Part shown: piece after piece, positions 9,222-18,004 of the stretch
Position numbering within the stretch: position 1 is the stretch's first letter
Layout: each line of letters starts with the position of its first letter
Source: Diplocloster modestus
Lineage (GTDB): Bacteria; Bacillota; Clostridia; Lachnospirales; Lachnospiraceae
NCBI RefSeq assembly: GCF_019042245.1
Contig: NZ_JAHQCX010000021.1
Location: forward strand, 1 to 64,000
DNA: 64,000 bases
Direction: 5' to 3'
Translations under genes and position numbers: made by a program
The notes under the pieces: generated by a model
What the model saw: only the letters and a program-made list of their open reading frames with translations
Told to the model about the DNA's origin: nothing
Database searches by the model: none

Positions 9222-10016
9222 TTAATTTGGGAAAAGTACAGGATGGATCAGGTCTAATGTTTGCTGAAGTCCGGTTTCGGTGGAAGCCAGCAGGGAGGTT
9301 TTGGCTTTTAGGGGCAGCGCGTGGCCCTGGAGGTCGGTAAATACTCCGCCGGCTTCAGTCAGGATCAGGGAGGCGGCTGCGTAGTCCCAGGTGGAGAGAA
9401 GATGGGATATGTAGGCCACACAACGGTTACAGGCGACGTAACAGATTCCCAGGGCGGCGGAACCGATATCGCGTATGTCCATGGAGTGATAAGAGATCGC
9501 CGTGCTTACGGCAAAGGCACGTTCACGGAGTTCGGGGTTATAGGGGGCGATGTCAATGTTCACTACGCCCTCGTTCAGCGGACGGTTGTGGACGTGGAGA
9601 GGGGAGCCGTTCAAGTAACTGCCCTGGCCGCGGCGGGCGCAGAAGAGTTCGTCCCGGAAAGGATTGTAGACGACCCCGATTTCCATGGTGCCGTGTATGG
9701 CGAGGCCGACGCAGATTCCGCTGCACATGAACTCACAGATAAAGTTCGTTGTTCCGTCAATGGGATCGATGATGAAGGTGTAACCGCTGCTGATTTTGTG
9801 GGAAGAGAAGCCGTCCTCTTCTCCCACAAAGGTGGCTTCGGGAAGCAGACGGGTAAGTTCGGCCACCAGATATTTTTGGACTTTGGAGTCGTATTTGGTT
9901 ACGTAGTTGGCCGCTCCCTCTTTTGCTTTGATCTCTTTATCGGCCGATGCTGACAGGACGATGCTGCCGGCTTGACGTACGATTTCGCAGATCTGATCCA
10001 GTAATTGGTCTGACAT
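9222..10016 (-). CDS. Inositol monophosphatase family phosphatase
   Basis: A 264-residue Mg2+-dependent phosphatase of the IMPase/SuhB/CysQ superfamily. The metal-binding motifs are all present: VGEEDGF near residue 60, IIDPIDGTTNF near residue 80, and WDYAAASLILTEAGG near residue 210. Members dephosphorylate inositol-1-phosphate, 3'-phosphoadenosine phosphates or sugar phosphates; sequence alone does not decide between them. It is a single-gene unit with its own ribosome site (AAGGGGGAT) and no close partner. Confidence 0.9.
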   Translation of the reverse strand: MSDQLLDQICEIVRQAGSIVLSASADKEIKAKEGAANYVTKYDSKVQKYLVAELTRLLPEATFVGEEDGFSSHKISSGYTFIIDPIDGTTNFICEFMCSGICVGLAIHGTMEIGVVYNPFRDELFCARRGQGSYLNGSPLHVHNRPLNEGVVNIDIAPYNPELRERAFAVSTAISYHSMDIRDIGSAALGICYVACNRCVAYISHLLSTWDYAAASLILTEAGGVFTDLQGHALPLKAKTSLLASTETGLQQTLDLIHPVLFPN

Positions 10017-10140
10017 TGGTAATCCCCCTTTTCCAATTGGCAGTTATTTTATTTATCATATTATATCAAGTATAACAAGGGGAGAGTTGGGGAACAAGGA
10101 GACAAAGCCGCATTATACGTGGATAGAACGGCTGTTGTGT

Positions 10141-10991
10141 ATTCTTGAATATAAGTTTTCCGTAATGTTTTCCGTAAATGCAGAAAAGGGTTGAAAGGGC
10201 TGCTGGGAGCTCTGCTGGAAATACCGCCGGAACAAATTGTTGATCTGGAAGTGATTGACAGCCATCTGGAGCAGGAGTATGTAGAAGACAAGGAGGGGAT
10301 ACTGGACCTGAGGCTTAGGTGTGCTCATGAGAAGCAGATTAATATTGAAATGCAGTTGTATCATGTACGTTACTGGGTGGATCGGTCGATGTATTATAAC
10401 TGTAAAATGCTGGTAATTTCAGTGAAAAAAGGGGAGCTGTACCGGACGATGAAGCATTGTGTACATATTGGAATTCTGGATTTTGACCTGTTCCCGGAAC
10501 AGAGAGAATTTTACTCGATACATAAGATAACGAATATGCGGAATGGTAAGATCTATAGTGACAAGCTGGCCTTTCATGTGATAGAATTAAGAAAATTGGA
10601 GCAGGCGACGGACGAGGAAAAGAAAGAGGAAGTGTATCGTTGGGCGAAGCTTATTTCGGCCCGGAGTATACAGGAGATGCGGGCTGTTGCACAAGGGGAT
10701 GAGTACATGAATGAAATGGTGGACACGTTTGAGGATTTTGATTTAGATGATGAGGAGCGTTACCGGGCATTCCGGAGGGAAATGGCGATTATGGATCATA
10801 AATCCGGACTGGATGGGGCTTATGAAGAAGGCATGGAAACCGGCATGGAAACTGGCCTCCAGATTATGATTAGCACCTTACAAGAGATGGGTTTATCCAA
10901 AGAAGAGGTAAGGGATAAAGTGAAAAACAGTTTAACCTGGACAGATGAGAAAACAGAAGAGATTATTGAAAAGTACTGGCAGAGCAGCTGA
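10141..10991 (+). pseudogene. Rpn/YhgA-like PD-(D/E)XK nuclease family gene, frameshifted
   Basis: The main reading frame (10191-10991, from a TTG) begins at KGLLGALLEIPPEQIV and continues through LDLRLRCAHEKQINIEMQ, which is the nuclease core (Asp...Glu-x-Gln) of the Rpn/PDDEXK_2 family, then helical repeats and a MET-rich tail. The family's N-terminal strand is missing from this frame. It appears in another frame just upstream (LEYKFSVMFSVNAEKG, 10141-10191), which ends in TGA. The break falls in an AAAAGGG run at 10184-10190, so a one-base indel is the simplest cause. Such genes are recombination-promoting, often multicopy and often decaying. A programmed shift is possible but unsupported. 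Confidence 0.7.
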
Positions 10992-11152
10992 AGCGGACAG
11001 GAAACACAGGCAGCTTAAAACGAATTATATAATACTTTTAGAAAGAAGAGTATGATTTTGATATACTCCTTCCGGGCAAACAGTTATAGCTGTTCAACTG
11101 TCTGTCCAAAAGGGGTTATTTCACTTATTCATACTCTTTTTCCTCTAATAAA

Positions 11153-11250
11153 AAATAGTAGCGCTCGAAAAAGCCTCGCTGACTATTTTCCATGCATCGC
11201 ACGTAAGCGGCCAAAAAACGGCCGCTAAGTGCTCATAGCTATAAAAAATT
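11153..11250 (-). repeat. Hairpin repeat family, copy 2
   Basis: Reverse complement of the copy at 1945-2039, essentially identical with about one base change in the core. It lies between the ends of two convergent genes (Rpn-like remnant and the NifK-like gene), where it could serve as a terminator for the minus-strand operon. The rest of the 10992-11319 gap shows no gene. Confidence 0.8.
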
Positions 11251-11319
11251 AAGTTATTGGGATTTGTGCAAGTTCTACATACAGGCATCTTTTTTCTAAT
11301 TCCAGATTCGGTCGAGTTT

Positions 11320-12510
11320 TTAAGGGTCCTGCTGCGTAATCTGCTGTTCCAGCTCGTACAGAAAATTCCGGTATCCATGAAAGCCCATAAATCCCCGTTC
11401 CGGTAAAGCGTCCTGGTTGGGAATCCCAAAAGGTTTCTGTATGTTGAGACGGCATGCTGTATATCCAAAATCTCTCTCCGTAACCACCGAATTCCCCATT
11501 AACAGATCAGGGTGGTTACCGGTTATCCAGGCATCTACTGCCTGTTCCTCATATGCGGTAATCATTCCGGCATATGCTGTAACCAGTTTCTTTTCAAAAG
11601 CAAAGGCATTTACAGTAGAAATATCTAGTTCTTCCAGGAGGAAGGCAGATAACGCTGCGGCCATAGTATGCTCACTGACAATACAGGCTTTAGTCAGCCG
11701 GGGCTTTGAAAGGGGATACAGGACTTCTTTTTCCCCATATATAAATGATGGATCAGGAGTCTGCCCACAGACCTGCCCCACAGACGCCAGCCAGCGGGCC
11801 GTTCCTTCGATCCCATAAGGCTGGCCAATCAGATACGGAATATGAAAGGATTCTTGTAAAAATTCCGCAGCCGGTATGGCTTCTTTACGAAGTACGAGAG
11901 ATACCCCTCCCTCCGCACACGTCTGAAGCGCTTCTATATTAGCATTGCATGGAAGAACCAGGCCGGGAGTCCAGCCAAAAGCGCCTTCCATTAACCGGAT
12001 AATCTCATCGACATCCGGTCGAATACGTGCATAATCGATGGAGGCACCCAGAATATGAAAAGCCTTCCGTTTGGTTTCAGAGGGTTTTGCCCATTCCCGG
12101 AGCAGTGACAGCATGCCCAGCGCAAGACCGTCCGTATAGTCGCCGGACAGTCCGGAAAGAGTGACCGGGATCAGTTTTGCCCGATGCAGGGGCTGTATCT
12201 GGGAACAGAAAGATTCCATATCAAATCCGATGATGGAGGTAACCGCGGACTGCATGACGTAGATCATATCTGGCGCTGTCCGTTCTTCCAGCTCGGCGAT
12301 CGCCAGCTGCAGCGGACGGCTGTCGCCAAAGGTCAGAACCGAATCGGTAATATGGGTAGTGTAAATAGGGGCTTCTTCCATATGCCGGGTAGCGAAATTC
12401 GTGGTACCCATAGGGCCGAATTCTAATACAGCGATCCCGGGAATGCCGGTTACGGCCCAGAGAAAGCCCATACGGTCACTGGGGATTGGAAGATAACGGT
12501 AGACTGCCAT
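11320..12510 (-). CDS. Nitrogenase-superfamily component 1, K-like (BchB-like) subunit
   Basis: A 396-residue protein of the nitrogenase component 1 / DPOR fold. Its N-terminus lines up without gaps with BchB of dark-operative protochlorophyllide reductase as I remember it: a start MAVYRYL, then PMGTTNF where BchB has PLGDDYF. The Asp36 that binds the BchB cluster is Thr36 here. It has no Cys at the P-cluster positions of NifK (GPMGTTNF and QSAVTSIIGFDM replace Cys-containing motifs). It is the last gene of the riboswitch operon, and its ATG overlaps the D-like stop by one base (TGATG) after AAAGGAG. Role inferred: partner subunit that helps form a substrate pocket and cluster site. Confidence 0.8.
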   Translation of the reverse strand: MAVYRYLPIPSDRMGFLWAVTGIPGIAVLEFGPMGTTNFATRHMEEAPIYTTHITDSVLTFGDSRPLQLAIAELEERTAPDMIYVMQSAVTSIIGFDMESFCSQIQPLHRAKLIPVTLSGLSGDYTDGLALGMLSLLREWAKPSETKRKAFHILGASIDYARIRPDVDEIIRLMEGAFGWTPGLVLPCNANIEALQTCAEGGVSLVLRKEAIPAAEFLQESFHIPYLIGQPYGIEGTARWLASVGQVCGQTPDPSFIYGEKEVLYPLSKPRLTKACIVSEHTMAAALSAFLLEELDISTVNAFAFEKKLVTAYAGMITAYEEQAVDAWITGNHPDLLMGNSVVTERDFGYTACRLNIQKPFGIPNQDALPERGFMGFHGYRNFLYELEQQITQQDP

Positions 12511-13835
12511 CAAATTCTCCTTTCTGCTGTTCGTATGTTTCCAGCATAAGCCTTATCACCACAAGCCTTATCAGCACAGACATTCAGAAAATAATCTGCC
12601 ATGGCCATACTGAGGGAAAAGCCATTTTCCTTTGGGGAATCCTCAGGTGATATCATACGAATTCCCATGGCTTCCAGCCGCTCCCGGTAACCGCGTCCTA
12701 TGTAATAAGCCGGCCGCAGAAGCCTGCTTAGTTCCTTCGTTTTATTAAAGTCCGTCAGCAGTGCCATGAAAGGATTCATGCCGGAAGCTTTGCATTCACA
12801 AAAAAGTTCACGGTCAAAATCGTTATAACTGACGGTGAAGCAGGCCAGAATCTCAAAACCCAGCCGGTGGAGTAAGAGGCAGGTGTCAAAACCGATCAAA
12901 GGTGAATTGGTATAGATAACGCGGCGGGCATGGGCGGGCAGATGCCTTAGTTGTTCCCAGGAAGTCTTCGTGGAATCGGCTAATCGTTCGATCTCCGGGT
13001 CTGGTTCAAGCTGCAGAAGCTGTTCCAGACAGCGGTAAGCCTTACGAATCCGGTCCGGATCCGCATATTTTCCGAATACCTGATAGGGAACACCGAAGGT
13101 TTCCATGCGTTTCGCAAGTTTTAAACCGATGGCATCCACGACCAGATTCAGTTCCGCCTGGGGGGCGTCGTAAAGAGCATCCAGGGAAGCACCGCCTGGG
13201 AGGACAGCCCGGACCGGGATCTGGTGTCTGGTTAAATACCGCCCGAGCTCGGTACATTTCCAGTCCTCTTCCCGGACACCCAGAAGATTGACTCCCTGAC
13301 GCCGGCCCTTATAAGATTTCATGTGATCCGCCAGTGCGGCGGTCATATCGCTCATACCGTCTACATGGCTGTTCTGCCGGAAATTATCGGCTTCCACCAG
13401 AAGGAGCACCGCGTTAGCCGACACCTGGGCTTTACAGATCAGACCCTTTATGTCCTCGCCGATGAGTGAAGTCACGCAGGTAGAGATCAGATAGATGATA
13501 TCAGGCCGGTCTTTTTCTTCGATTTCTTTAATGAGAAGGAGAAGATCCTTTTCGCAGCCGAAGATAATGTCGGATTCTTCCAGCGTATAGCAGTACACCG
13601 GCGCTTTCATATAGTCGCGGGGATTCGCGACCTTTAAGATCTCCTTGCTGTAAAAACCACATTCCTCGGTTCCCAGTATAATCACAGCCGTACGTTCCAT
13701 TTCCTGCATAAGCAGCGAACATCCAAATAGCGGACAATGCATGCCCCGCCGAATGGCCGCTGACGGGCTGATGATATCAGAATAGGAATGAAGTTCAGCA
13801 AGCCGTTTCAGATTACAGTTTTTTTCAGTTATCAT
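12510..13835 (-). CDS. Nitrogenase-superfamily component 1, D-like (BchN-like) subunit
   Basis: A 441-residue NifD/BchN-type subunit. Three Cys sit at the places expected to hold an iron-sulfur cluster: Cys34 in GMHCPLFGC, Cys59 in GTEECGFYSKE and Cys120 in STCVTSLIGEDI. The spacing of 25 and 61 residues equals that of BchN (Cys26, Cys51, Cys112 in Rhodobacter) and is close to NifD. The tail contains extra Cys residues. It starts four bases inside the NifH-like gene (ATGA overlap), so the pair is translationally coupled. Inferred role: accepts electrons from the NifH-like protein through a [4Fe-4S]-type cluster and passes them to an unknown substrate. Confidence 0.85.
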   Translation of the reverse strand: MITEKNCNLKRLAELHSYSDIISPSAAIRRGMHCPLFGCSLLMQEMERTAVIILGTEECGFYSKEILKVANPRDYMKAPVYCYTLEESDIIFGCEKDLLLLIKEIEEKDRPDIIYLISTCVTSLIGEDIKGLICKAQVSANAVLLLVEADNFRQNSHVDGMSDMTAALADHMKSYKGRRQGVNLLGVREEDWKCTELGRYLTRHQIPVRAVLPGGASLDALYDAPQAELNLVVDAIGLKLAKRMETFGVPYQVFGKYADPDRIRKAYRCLEQLLQLEPDPEIERLADSTKTSWEQLRHLPAHARRVIYTNSPLIGFDTCLLLHRLGFEILACFTVSYNDFDRELFCECKASGMNPFMALLTDFNKTKELSRLLRPAYYIGRGYRERLEAMGIRMISPEDSPKENGFSLSMAMADYFLNVCADKACGDKAYAGNIRTAERRI

Positions 13836-14656
13836 AACGGATCACGCTCCAGTATCTGTGCCAGATTCAGGTATAGCCCGGACAGTTCAGAATCCGGAAA
13901 TGCGCTTACGACGGTTCGGTTCTGCTGTTCTGCCTGCTGCACCAGCGGATCTCTGGGCAGTGTGCATAAAACTCTGGTGTTCAGTTCTTCGGCGGCTCTC
14001 TGAATATTTTCCTCTTCCCCCGGGAATCCCTTTGCATTTGCGATCAGACCGCCGAAGCGGGCGTATCCCTTATTTTGAAAATTATGCAGCGCCGCTGCAA
14101 TATTAGACGCGGCATAAAGCGACATCATTTCTCCGGATGTCACCACGAAAACTTCCTTCGCATACCCGGATCGGATCGGCATGGTGAATCCTCCGCAGAC
14201 CACATCCCCAAGTACGTCATAAAGAACCACATCCGGCCGGAAAGTTTCAAACGCATGGAGTTCATCCAGCTTTTCGAATGCCGCGATGATTCCCCGGCCG
14301 GCACAGCCGACGCCTGGAGTGGGACCGCCTGATTCCACACAGAGGACACCATCCGACCCGGTAATGACGATATCCGTAAGCTTCAGACTGTCACCCCGAT
14401 CACGGATACTGTCCAGAACGGTAGGGATTCTTTGACCGCCGGTGTGTGAGATAGTAGAATCCGATTTGGGGTCGCAGCCGATCTGCATGACGCGCAGGCC
14501 CTGCTTTGTCATTGCACAGGCAATATTGGAGGTGGTTGTGGATTTACCGATTCCTCCTTTCCCGTAGATCGCTATTTTCCGGATCTCATGTGCGTCCCCC
14601 TGCGAGGGATTTTCTGTGCACGCCGGGCTGGGTGAAAAGTTATGTTCAACCTTCAT
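13832..14656 (-). CDS. NifH-like ATP-dependent reductase (nitrogenase iron-protein family)
   Basis: A 274-residue P-loop ATPase and electron donor. It has the P-loop GKGGIGKSTT (about 32-41), switch I GCDPKSDST, and both Cys ligands that hold the bridging [4Fe-4S] cluster in the homodimer: Cys118 in ESGGPTPGVGCAGRG and Cys154 in DVLGDVVCGGF. The match to NifH/BchL is strong. It has an N-terminal extension of about 25 residues with a Cys, and no better start is available. It overlaps the ABC ATPase stop by 11 bases and the D-like start by 4. With no nifB, nifE, nifN or molybdenum genes nearby, nitrogen fixation is unlikely. Confidence 0.9.
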   Translation of the reverse strand: MKVEHNFSPSPACTENPSQGDAHEIRKIAIYGKGGIGKSTTTSNIACAMTKQGLRVMQIGCDPKSDSTISHTGGQRIPTVLDSIRDRGDSLKLTDIVITGSDGVLCVESGGPTPGVGCAGRGIIAAFEKLDELHAFETFRPDVVLYDVLGDVVCGGFTMPIRSGYAKEVFVVTSGEMMSLYAASNIAAALHNFQNKGYARFGGLIANAKGFPGEEENIQRAAEELNTRVLCTLPRDPLVQQAEQQNRTVVSAFPDSELSGLYLNLAQILERDPL

Positions 14657-15446
14657 ATTTCTCTACAATCCTTTCCGGCATATAAACTATGTCTGTTCCG
14701 CCCCTGTCTTTTGGGTTTTTATACTTATTCATTTCCACAGAGAATACCTCGCGGAACATTGCATCGCAGAGAACATCCTCTGTTTTGCCATAACTGTAGC
14801 AGCGGCCGGGCTTCATGGTAAAAATACGGTCGGAATAAGCGGCAGCCTGATTCAAGTCATGCAGAACCATTACAATTGTCAGTGAGAGCGTGTGGTTTAA
14901 ACGCCGTATCATCTGCAGGACTTCCAGCTGGTAACAGATATCCAGATAAGTCGTGGGTTCATCCAGAAATAAAATCCTGGGTGTCTGCGCGATCGCCATT
15001 GTAATCCAGGCCATCTGGCCTTCTCCGCCCGACAGTGTACAGATGGACCGGCCCCGGAACCTGTCCATTCCGGTACGCCTTAGCGCCTCATCCACAGCGG
15101 TAAAATCTGCCGCCCTAAGCTGACCGCCCAGACCAGTGTAAGGATATCTTCCGAACTGAACCAGCTGTTCCACGGTCATATCCGGAGGGGCCTGCTTGCT
15201 CTGGGGAAGGATAGCCAGTTGTTTTGCCAATTCTTTACCGGAATAAGCGTTAAGTGGTTTCCCAAGAAAAAAAACAGATCCGCAGTCAGGTTTCAAAAGG
15301 CGTGACAATATTTTCATCAATGTACTTTTTCCGCAGCCGTTAGGGCCTACAATGGTTACGATCTCGCCCTGTTCCGCAGAAAAGGAAATATCGTCCAGAA
15401 TCGGCCTGCCATCGATGGAATAGCAAATATGTTCTGCCCTGATCAC
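14646..15446 (-). CDS. ABC importer ATPase (FecE/BtuD type)
   Basis: A 266-residue ATPase of the iron-chelate/cobalamin importer class. It shows Walker A GPNGCGKST, the Q-loop ILPQSKQAPPDMT, signature LSGGEGQMAW (usually LSGGQRQRAW, so slightly unusual), Walker B ILFLDEPTTYLD and the switch VMVLHDLNQA. It overlaps the permease stop by four bases (ATGA). The riboswitch upstream favours a corrinoid or a related metal-tetrapyrrole as cargo, but iron chelates cannot be excluded. Confidence 0.92.
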   Translation of the reverse strand: MIRAEHICYSIDGRPILDDISFSAEQGEIVTIVGPNGCGKSTLMKILSRLLKPDCGSVFFLGKPLNAYSGKELAKQLAILPQSKQAPPDMTVEQLVQFGRYPYTGLGGQLRAADFTAVDEALRRTGMDRFRGRSICTLSGGEGQMAWITMAIAQTPRILFLDEPTTYLDICYQLEVLQMIRRLNHTLSLTIVMVLHDLNQAAAYSDRIFTMKPGRCYSYGKTEDVLCDAMFREVFSVEMNKYKNPKDRGGTDIVYMPERIVEKYEG

Positions 15447-16465
15447 AGCTGATACCCTCCTTTCCTGCGCAGCAGATAGAGGAAAAATGGTGCGCCTAAT
15501 GCGGCAATTATGATCCCCACATTCATTTCTTCGGGTCTAATTACAATCCGCGCCAGCCAGTCACAATAGATGACCATGGCAGCCCCGTTGACGGCGGATG
15601 CGGGCAGTAGGTACCGGTAATCGGAACCTACCAGCATTCGGGTAATATGAGGCACGCACAGTCCTACAAAAGCAATCTGGCCCACCACACTGATTGCACT
15701 GCCGGCTAACAGGGAGCTGATTACGATGAAAATCAGGCGCGTGTGCTCTACCTTAAGGCCCAGTCCTGTGGCGATCTCATCGCCCATGGATAGAAGATTC
15801 AGACGGTTGGTAAGGCACAGAACCGCCGTAAGTCCGATCAGCGCGTAGGGCAGGATCAGTTTGAAATGATTCCAGGTCCTGGCGTTTAAGCTGCCCACGG
15901 AAAAACCGATCATTCCCTGAATAGCGTCAGGATGAAGGACTGAAACGACGCTGTAAAAAGCGCTGAGGATACTGGAAACAGCTACGCCGGAGAGTATAAA
16001 GCGGACCGGCGCAACCCCGTTTTTCCAGGACATAAAATAGACCAGCATAGTGGTCAGAAATGCTCCGGTGATCGCTGCTGCCGGAGTCAGATAATAGGAA
16101 GCCGGAAAATATACAAACAGGACCAGCGTCACAAGAGAAGCGCCGCTGGTCACGCCCAAGATGGAGGGGGAGGCCATGGGGTTTCTGGTGATTCCCTGCA
16201 TGATTGCCCCGGAAAGGCTTAGACACATGCCGGCCAGGCCAGCGACCAATGTGCGGGGCAGCCGCACATCGGCCAGGATAATGTGGTTCGTTCCGGACGT
16301 CTCCTGAAACAGATAATGAAAAATTTCCGGCAGTGAGAATTCTACCGCCCCCATAGCAATGCTTAGAAACACGCCGGCAGCCAGCACGATGCAGCAGATG
16401 CCGATCCGCAGCAGGCGGCTCCGATGAGTGAACAGAGCTTTCATTTCCGGATCAATTTTTTTCAT
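15443..16465 (-). CDS. ABC importer permease (FecCD/BtuC type)
   Basis: A 340-residue membrane protein with about nine or ten hydrophobic segments and the FecCD-family hallmarks: LPRTLVAGLAGMCLSLSGAI near residue 70 (substrate passage and folding motif) and GQIAFVGLCVPHITRMLVG near residue 260, which couples to the ATPase. It forms a homodimer in known BtuC systems. It lies 11 bases after the binding-protein stop, in the same transcript. Confidence 0.92.
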   Translation of the reverse strand: MKKIDPEMKALFTHRSRLLRIGICCIVLAAGVFLSIAMGAVEFSLPEIFHYLFQETSGTNHIILADVRLPRTLVAGLAGMCLSLSGAIMQGITRNPMASPSILGVTSGASLVTLVLFVYFPASYYLTPAAAITGAFLTTMLVYFMSWKNGVAPVRFILSGVAVSSILSAFYSVVSVLHPDAIQGMIGFSVGSLNARTWNHFKLILPYALIGLTAVLCLTNRLNLLSMGDEIATGLGLKVEHTRLIFIVISSLLAGSAISVVGQIAFVGLCVPHITRMLVGSDYRYLLPASAVNGAAMVIYCDWLARIVIRPEEMNVGIIIAALGAPFFLYLLRRKGGYQL

Positions 16466-16476
16466 CTGCGGTCCCT

Positions 16477-17586
16477 CTATTCGGTAAAGGCATCGGGATA
16501 AAGAATTTTGGCCAGGTATTCATAGGCCTCACCATATCGGACGTTCGCTTTATATAAGAAAAGATCGGAGGGAAGATGATGGTAACGCCCTTCTTTCACA
16601 GCGGTCAACTCGAACCAGAGTGGATTCGACTCATAGATGGCCGTAGCAGTTGCTTCCGTACCATCCCCGGAACCGCCGCGGGAAAGAATAAACTGAGGGT
16701 CCAGTTTGAGGAGTTCTTCCATGCTGATCACAAAGTTTTTATCTTCCCCGCCTGCATCCTGGAAAGCCACATTAACGGTGTTCAGATCTTCCAGCAGGCT
16801 GCCCAGGAACCCGCTGTTCTTCAGCGCGTAGATACCGCTGGTGGCATGAGGAAGCAGCATGATAATCTGGGCGGGTGTCTGTTCGGCGCAGATTTCCCGG
16901 ACGTGGTCTACTTTGGCTATGTTTTCCGCCGCCCATTTTTCATACAGATCCGCCCGGTCGGTCAGAATGGTATAAAGTTCCAGAGTCTCCAGAAAGCCTT
17001 CAAAGTTTTCATAATCATACAGCAGGTATTCCACACCGGCATCCTTTAATGCCGCCGCCATGTCCTGTCCATCTTTGGATGGTGAGCCAAGGATGACGAG
17101 ATCCGGTTCTTCAGCCAATACAGCTTCAAGGGAAACACTGGATGAATTCCCGATTACCTTAACTGCTTTGGCCTCCTCGTTGCGCAGTGCGCTGAGTTCC
17201 TCATCTACACGGCCGACCGCCGTGCCGCCGCAGTCGTACCAGAGGTCATGCCAGTTATTGGAAAGTGTCACGACGCGTTCCGGCTTTATGGTCAGGGTAA
17301 CCTCACTGCCGGTAGCATCGGTAAAGGTTACTTTTCCGTCACTGACTTTGAATTTATCGCTGTGCAAAATGGAGACAGAGGAAGGAGCAAAGGAAGCGGC
17401 GGTTTGTGGAGATGCCGATGCAGCGGGAACAGCGGAGGCTTCCGGGGATACGGTGGGAGCAGGAGATTCGGATACAGACGTGTCTGCGGGCTTTGCAGAA
17501 CTGCCGTCAGATCCGCATCCGGTCAGGACAGTACTGAGCGCCAGTACGGCTGCCAGAATGAGAGAATAGTATTTTTTTTGTTTCAT
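16477..17586 (-). CDS. ABC importer substrate-binding lipoprotein (BtuF/FepB type)
   Basis: A 369-residue lipoprotein. The lipobox TGC follows LSTVLTGC, then comes an unusually long Ser/Ala/Pro/Thr-rich linker of about 50 residues that may reach through the wall. The rest is a Peripla_BP_2 domain: RVVTLSNNWHDLWYDCGG, EEPDLVILGSP and LDPQFILSRGG mark the two lobes. The start at 17586 is set by AAAGGAG. It is the first gene after the cobalamin riboswitch, so it is predicted to be switched off when adenosylcobalamin is plentiful. Confidence 0.9.
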   Translation of the reverse strand: MKQKKYYSLILAAVLALSTVLTGCGSDGSSAKPADTSVSESPAPTVSPEASAVPAASASPQTAASFAPSSVSILHSDKFKVSDGKVTFTDATGSEVTLTIKPERVVTLSNNWHDLWYDCGGTAVGRVDEELSALRNEEAKAVKVIGNSSSVSLEAVLAEEPDLVILGSPSKDGQDMAAALKDAGVEYLLYDYENFEGFLETLELYTILTDRADLYEKWAAENIAKVDHVREICAEQTPAQIIMLLPHATSGIYALKNSGFLGSLLEDLNTVNVAFQDAGGEDKNFVISMEELLKLDPQFILSRGGSGDGTEATATAIYESNPLWFELTAVKEGRYHHLPSDLFLYKANVRYGEAYEYLAKILYPDAFTE

Positions 17587-17645
17587 TGGTAAAGACTCCT
17601 TTCGATGAGTAAAAAATAGAGTGTCGTAGTCTTCACACAAAAAGC

Positions 17646-17674
17646 GCCTGTTTTATGAGTTCATAAAAACAGGC
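17646..17674 (-). terminator. Riboswitch-controlled leader terminator
   Basis: On the minus strand a strong GCCTGTTTTTATGA-type stem with one bulge closes on a two-base loop and is followed by GCTTTTTGTG. Just upstream, a GGCCTGTT stretch (plus 17693-17700) can pair with the 3' arm of this stem, offering an anti-terminator. It is placed between the aptamer and the first gene, the usual layout for transcription control by a riboswitch. Confidence 0.7.
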
Positions 17675-17740
17675 ATCAAAAAAAAGCCAAACAACAGGCC
17701 TTATTTTAATGGCTGCCTTCTGTGGAAGCAAGTCCATTAA

Positions 17741-17903
17741 TTCCGTAAGCAGGTCTTCTGACTTATCGCGTATGGCCAGTCCGCGCCTTCTCACTTTAAG
17801 CAATGGCATTGTGCGGCTGGCACCCGAAATACAGCAACCCGATTGTTCAGGATTCTCACCTGATTCCCTATTATCCCAACCCTATGGAGGGGCACTTGCG
17901 GAA
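17741..17903 (-). promoter_or_regulatory. Cobalamin riboswitch aptamer
   Basis: Read on the minus strand, the region has the conserved blocks of the adenosylcobalamin riboswitch. It opens with a P1 arm (TTCCGCAAG), followed by AGGGAATCAGGTGAGAATCC and then CCCG/GCTGT-like core bases. The B12 box AGTCAGAAGACCTGC is at plus 17749-17763, and the closing P1 arm CTTACGGAA ends the aptamer. It heads the importer and nitrogenase-like operon. Ligand binding is expected to favour the leader terminator. Confidence 0.9.
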
Positions 17904-18004
17904 ATTTTTGGTAAATCTCATTATAAGTGCTGTTGTTTAAAATGTCAAACTTTTATGGGCGTCTGCTTTGGTTAGGCCCAAAAGGCTCATAAGATAAAAA
18001 GTCC

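Noticed and set aside
9321-9953. Plus-strand open frame opposite the inositol-phosphatase gene
   Set aside because: Shadow of a well-supported gene; Gly/Val-rich translation without family features.
10992-11319. A small gene in the gap after the Rpn-like remnant
   Set aside because: Open frames here run through the hairpin repeat and differ between repeat copies.
11320-14656. A true nitrogen-fixing nifHDK operon
   Set aside because: No nifB, nifE, nifN or metal genes, a K-like protein without P-cluster Cys, and subunit lengths closer to DPOR.
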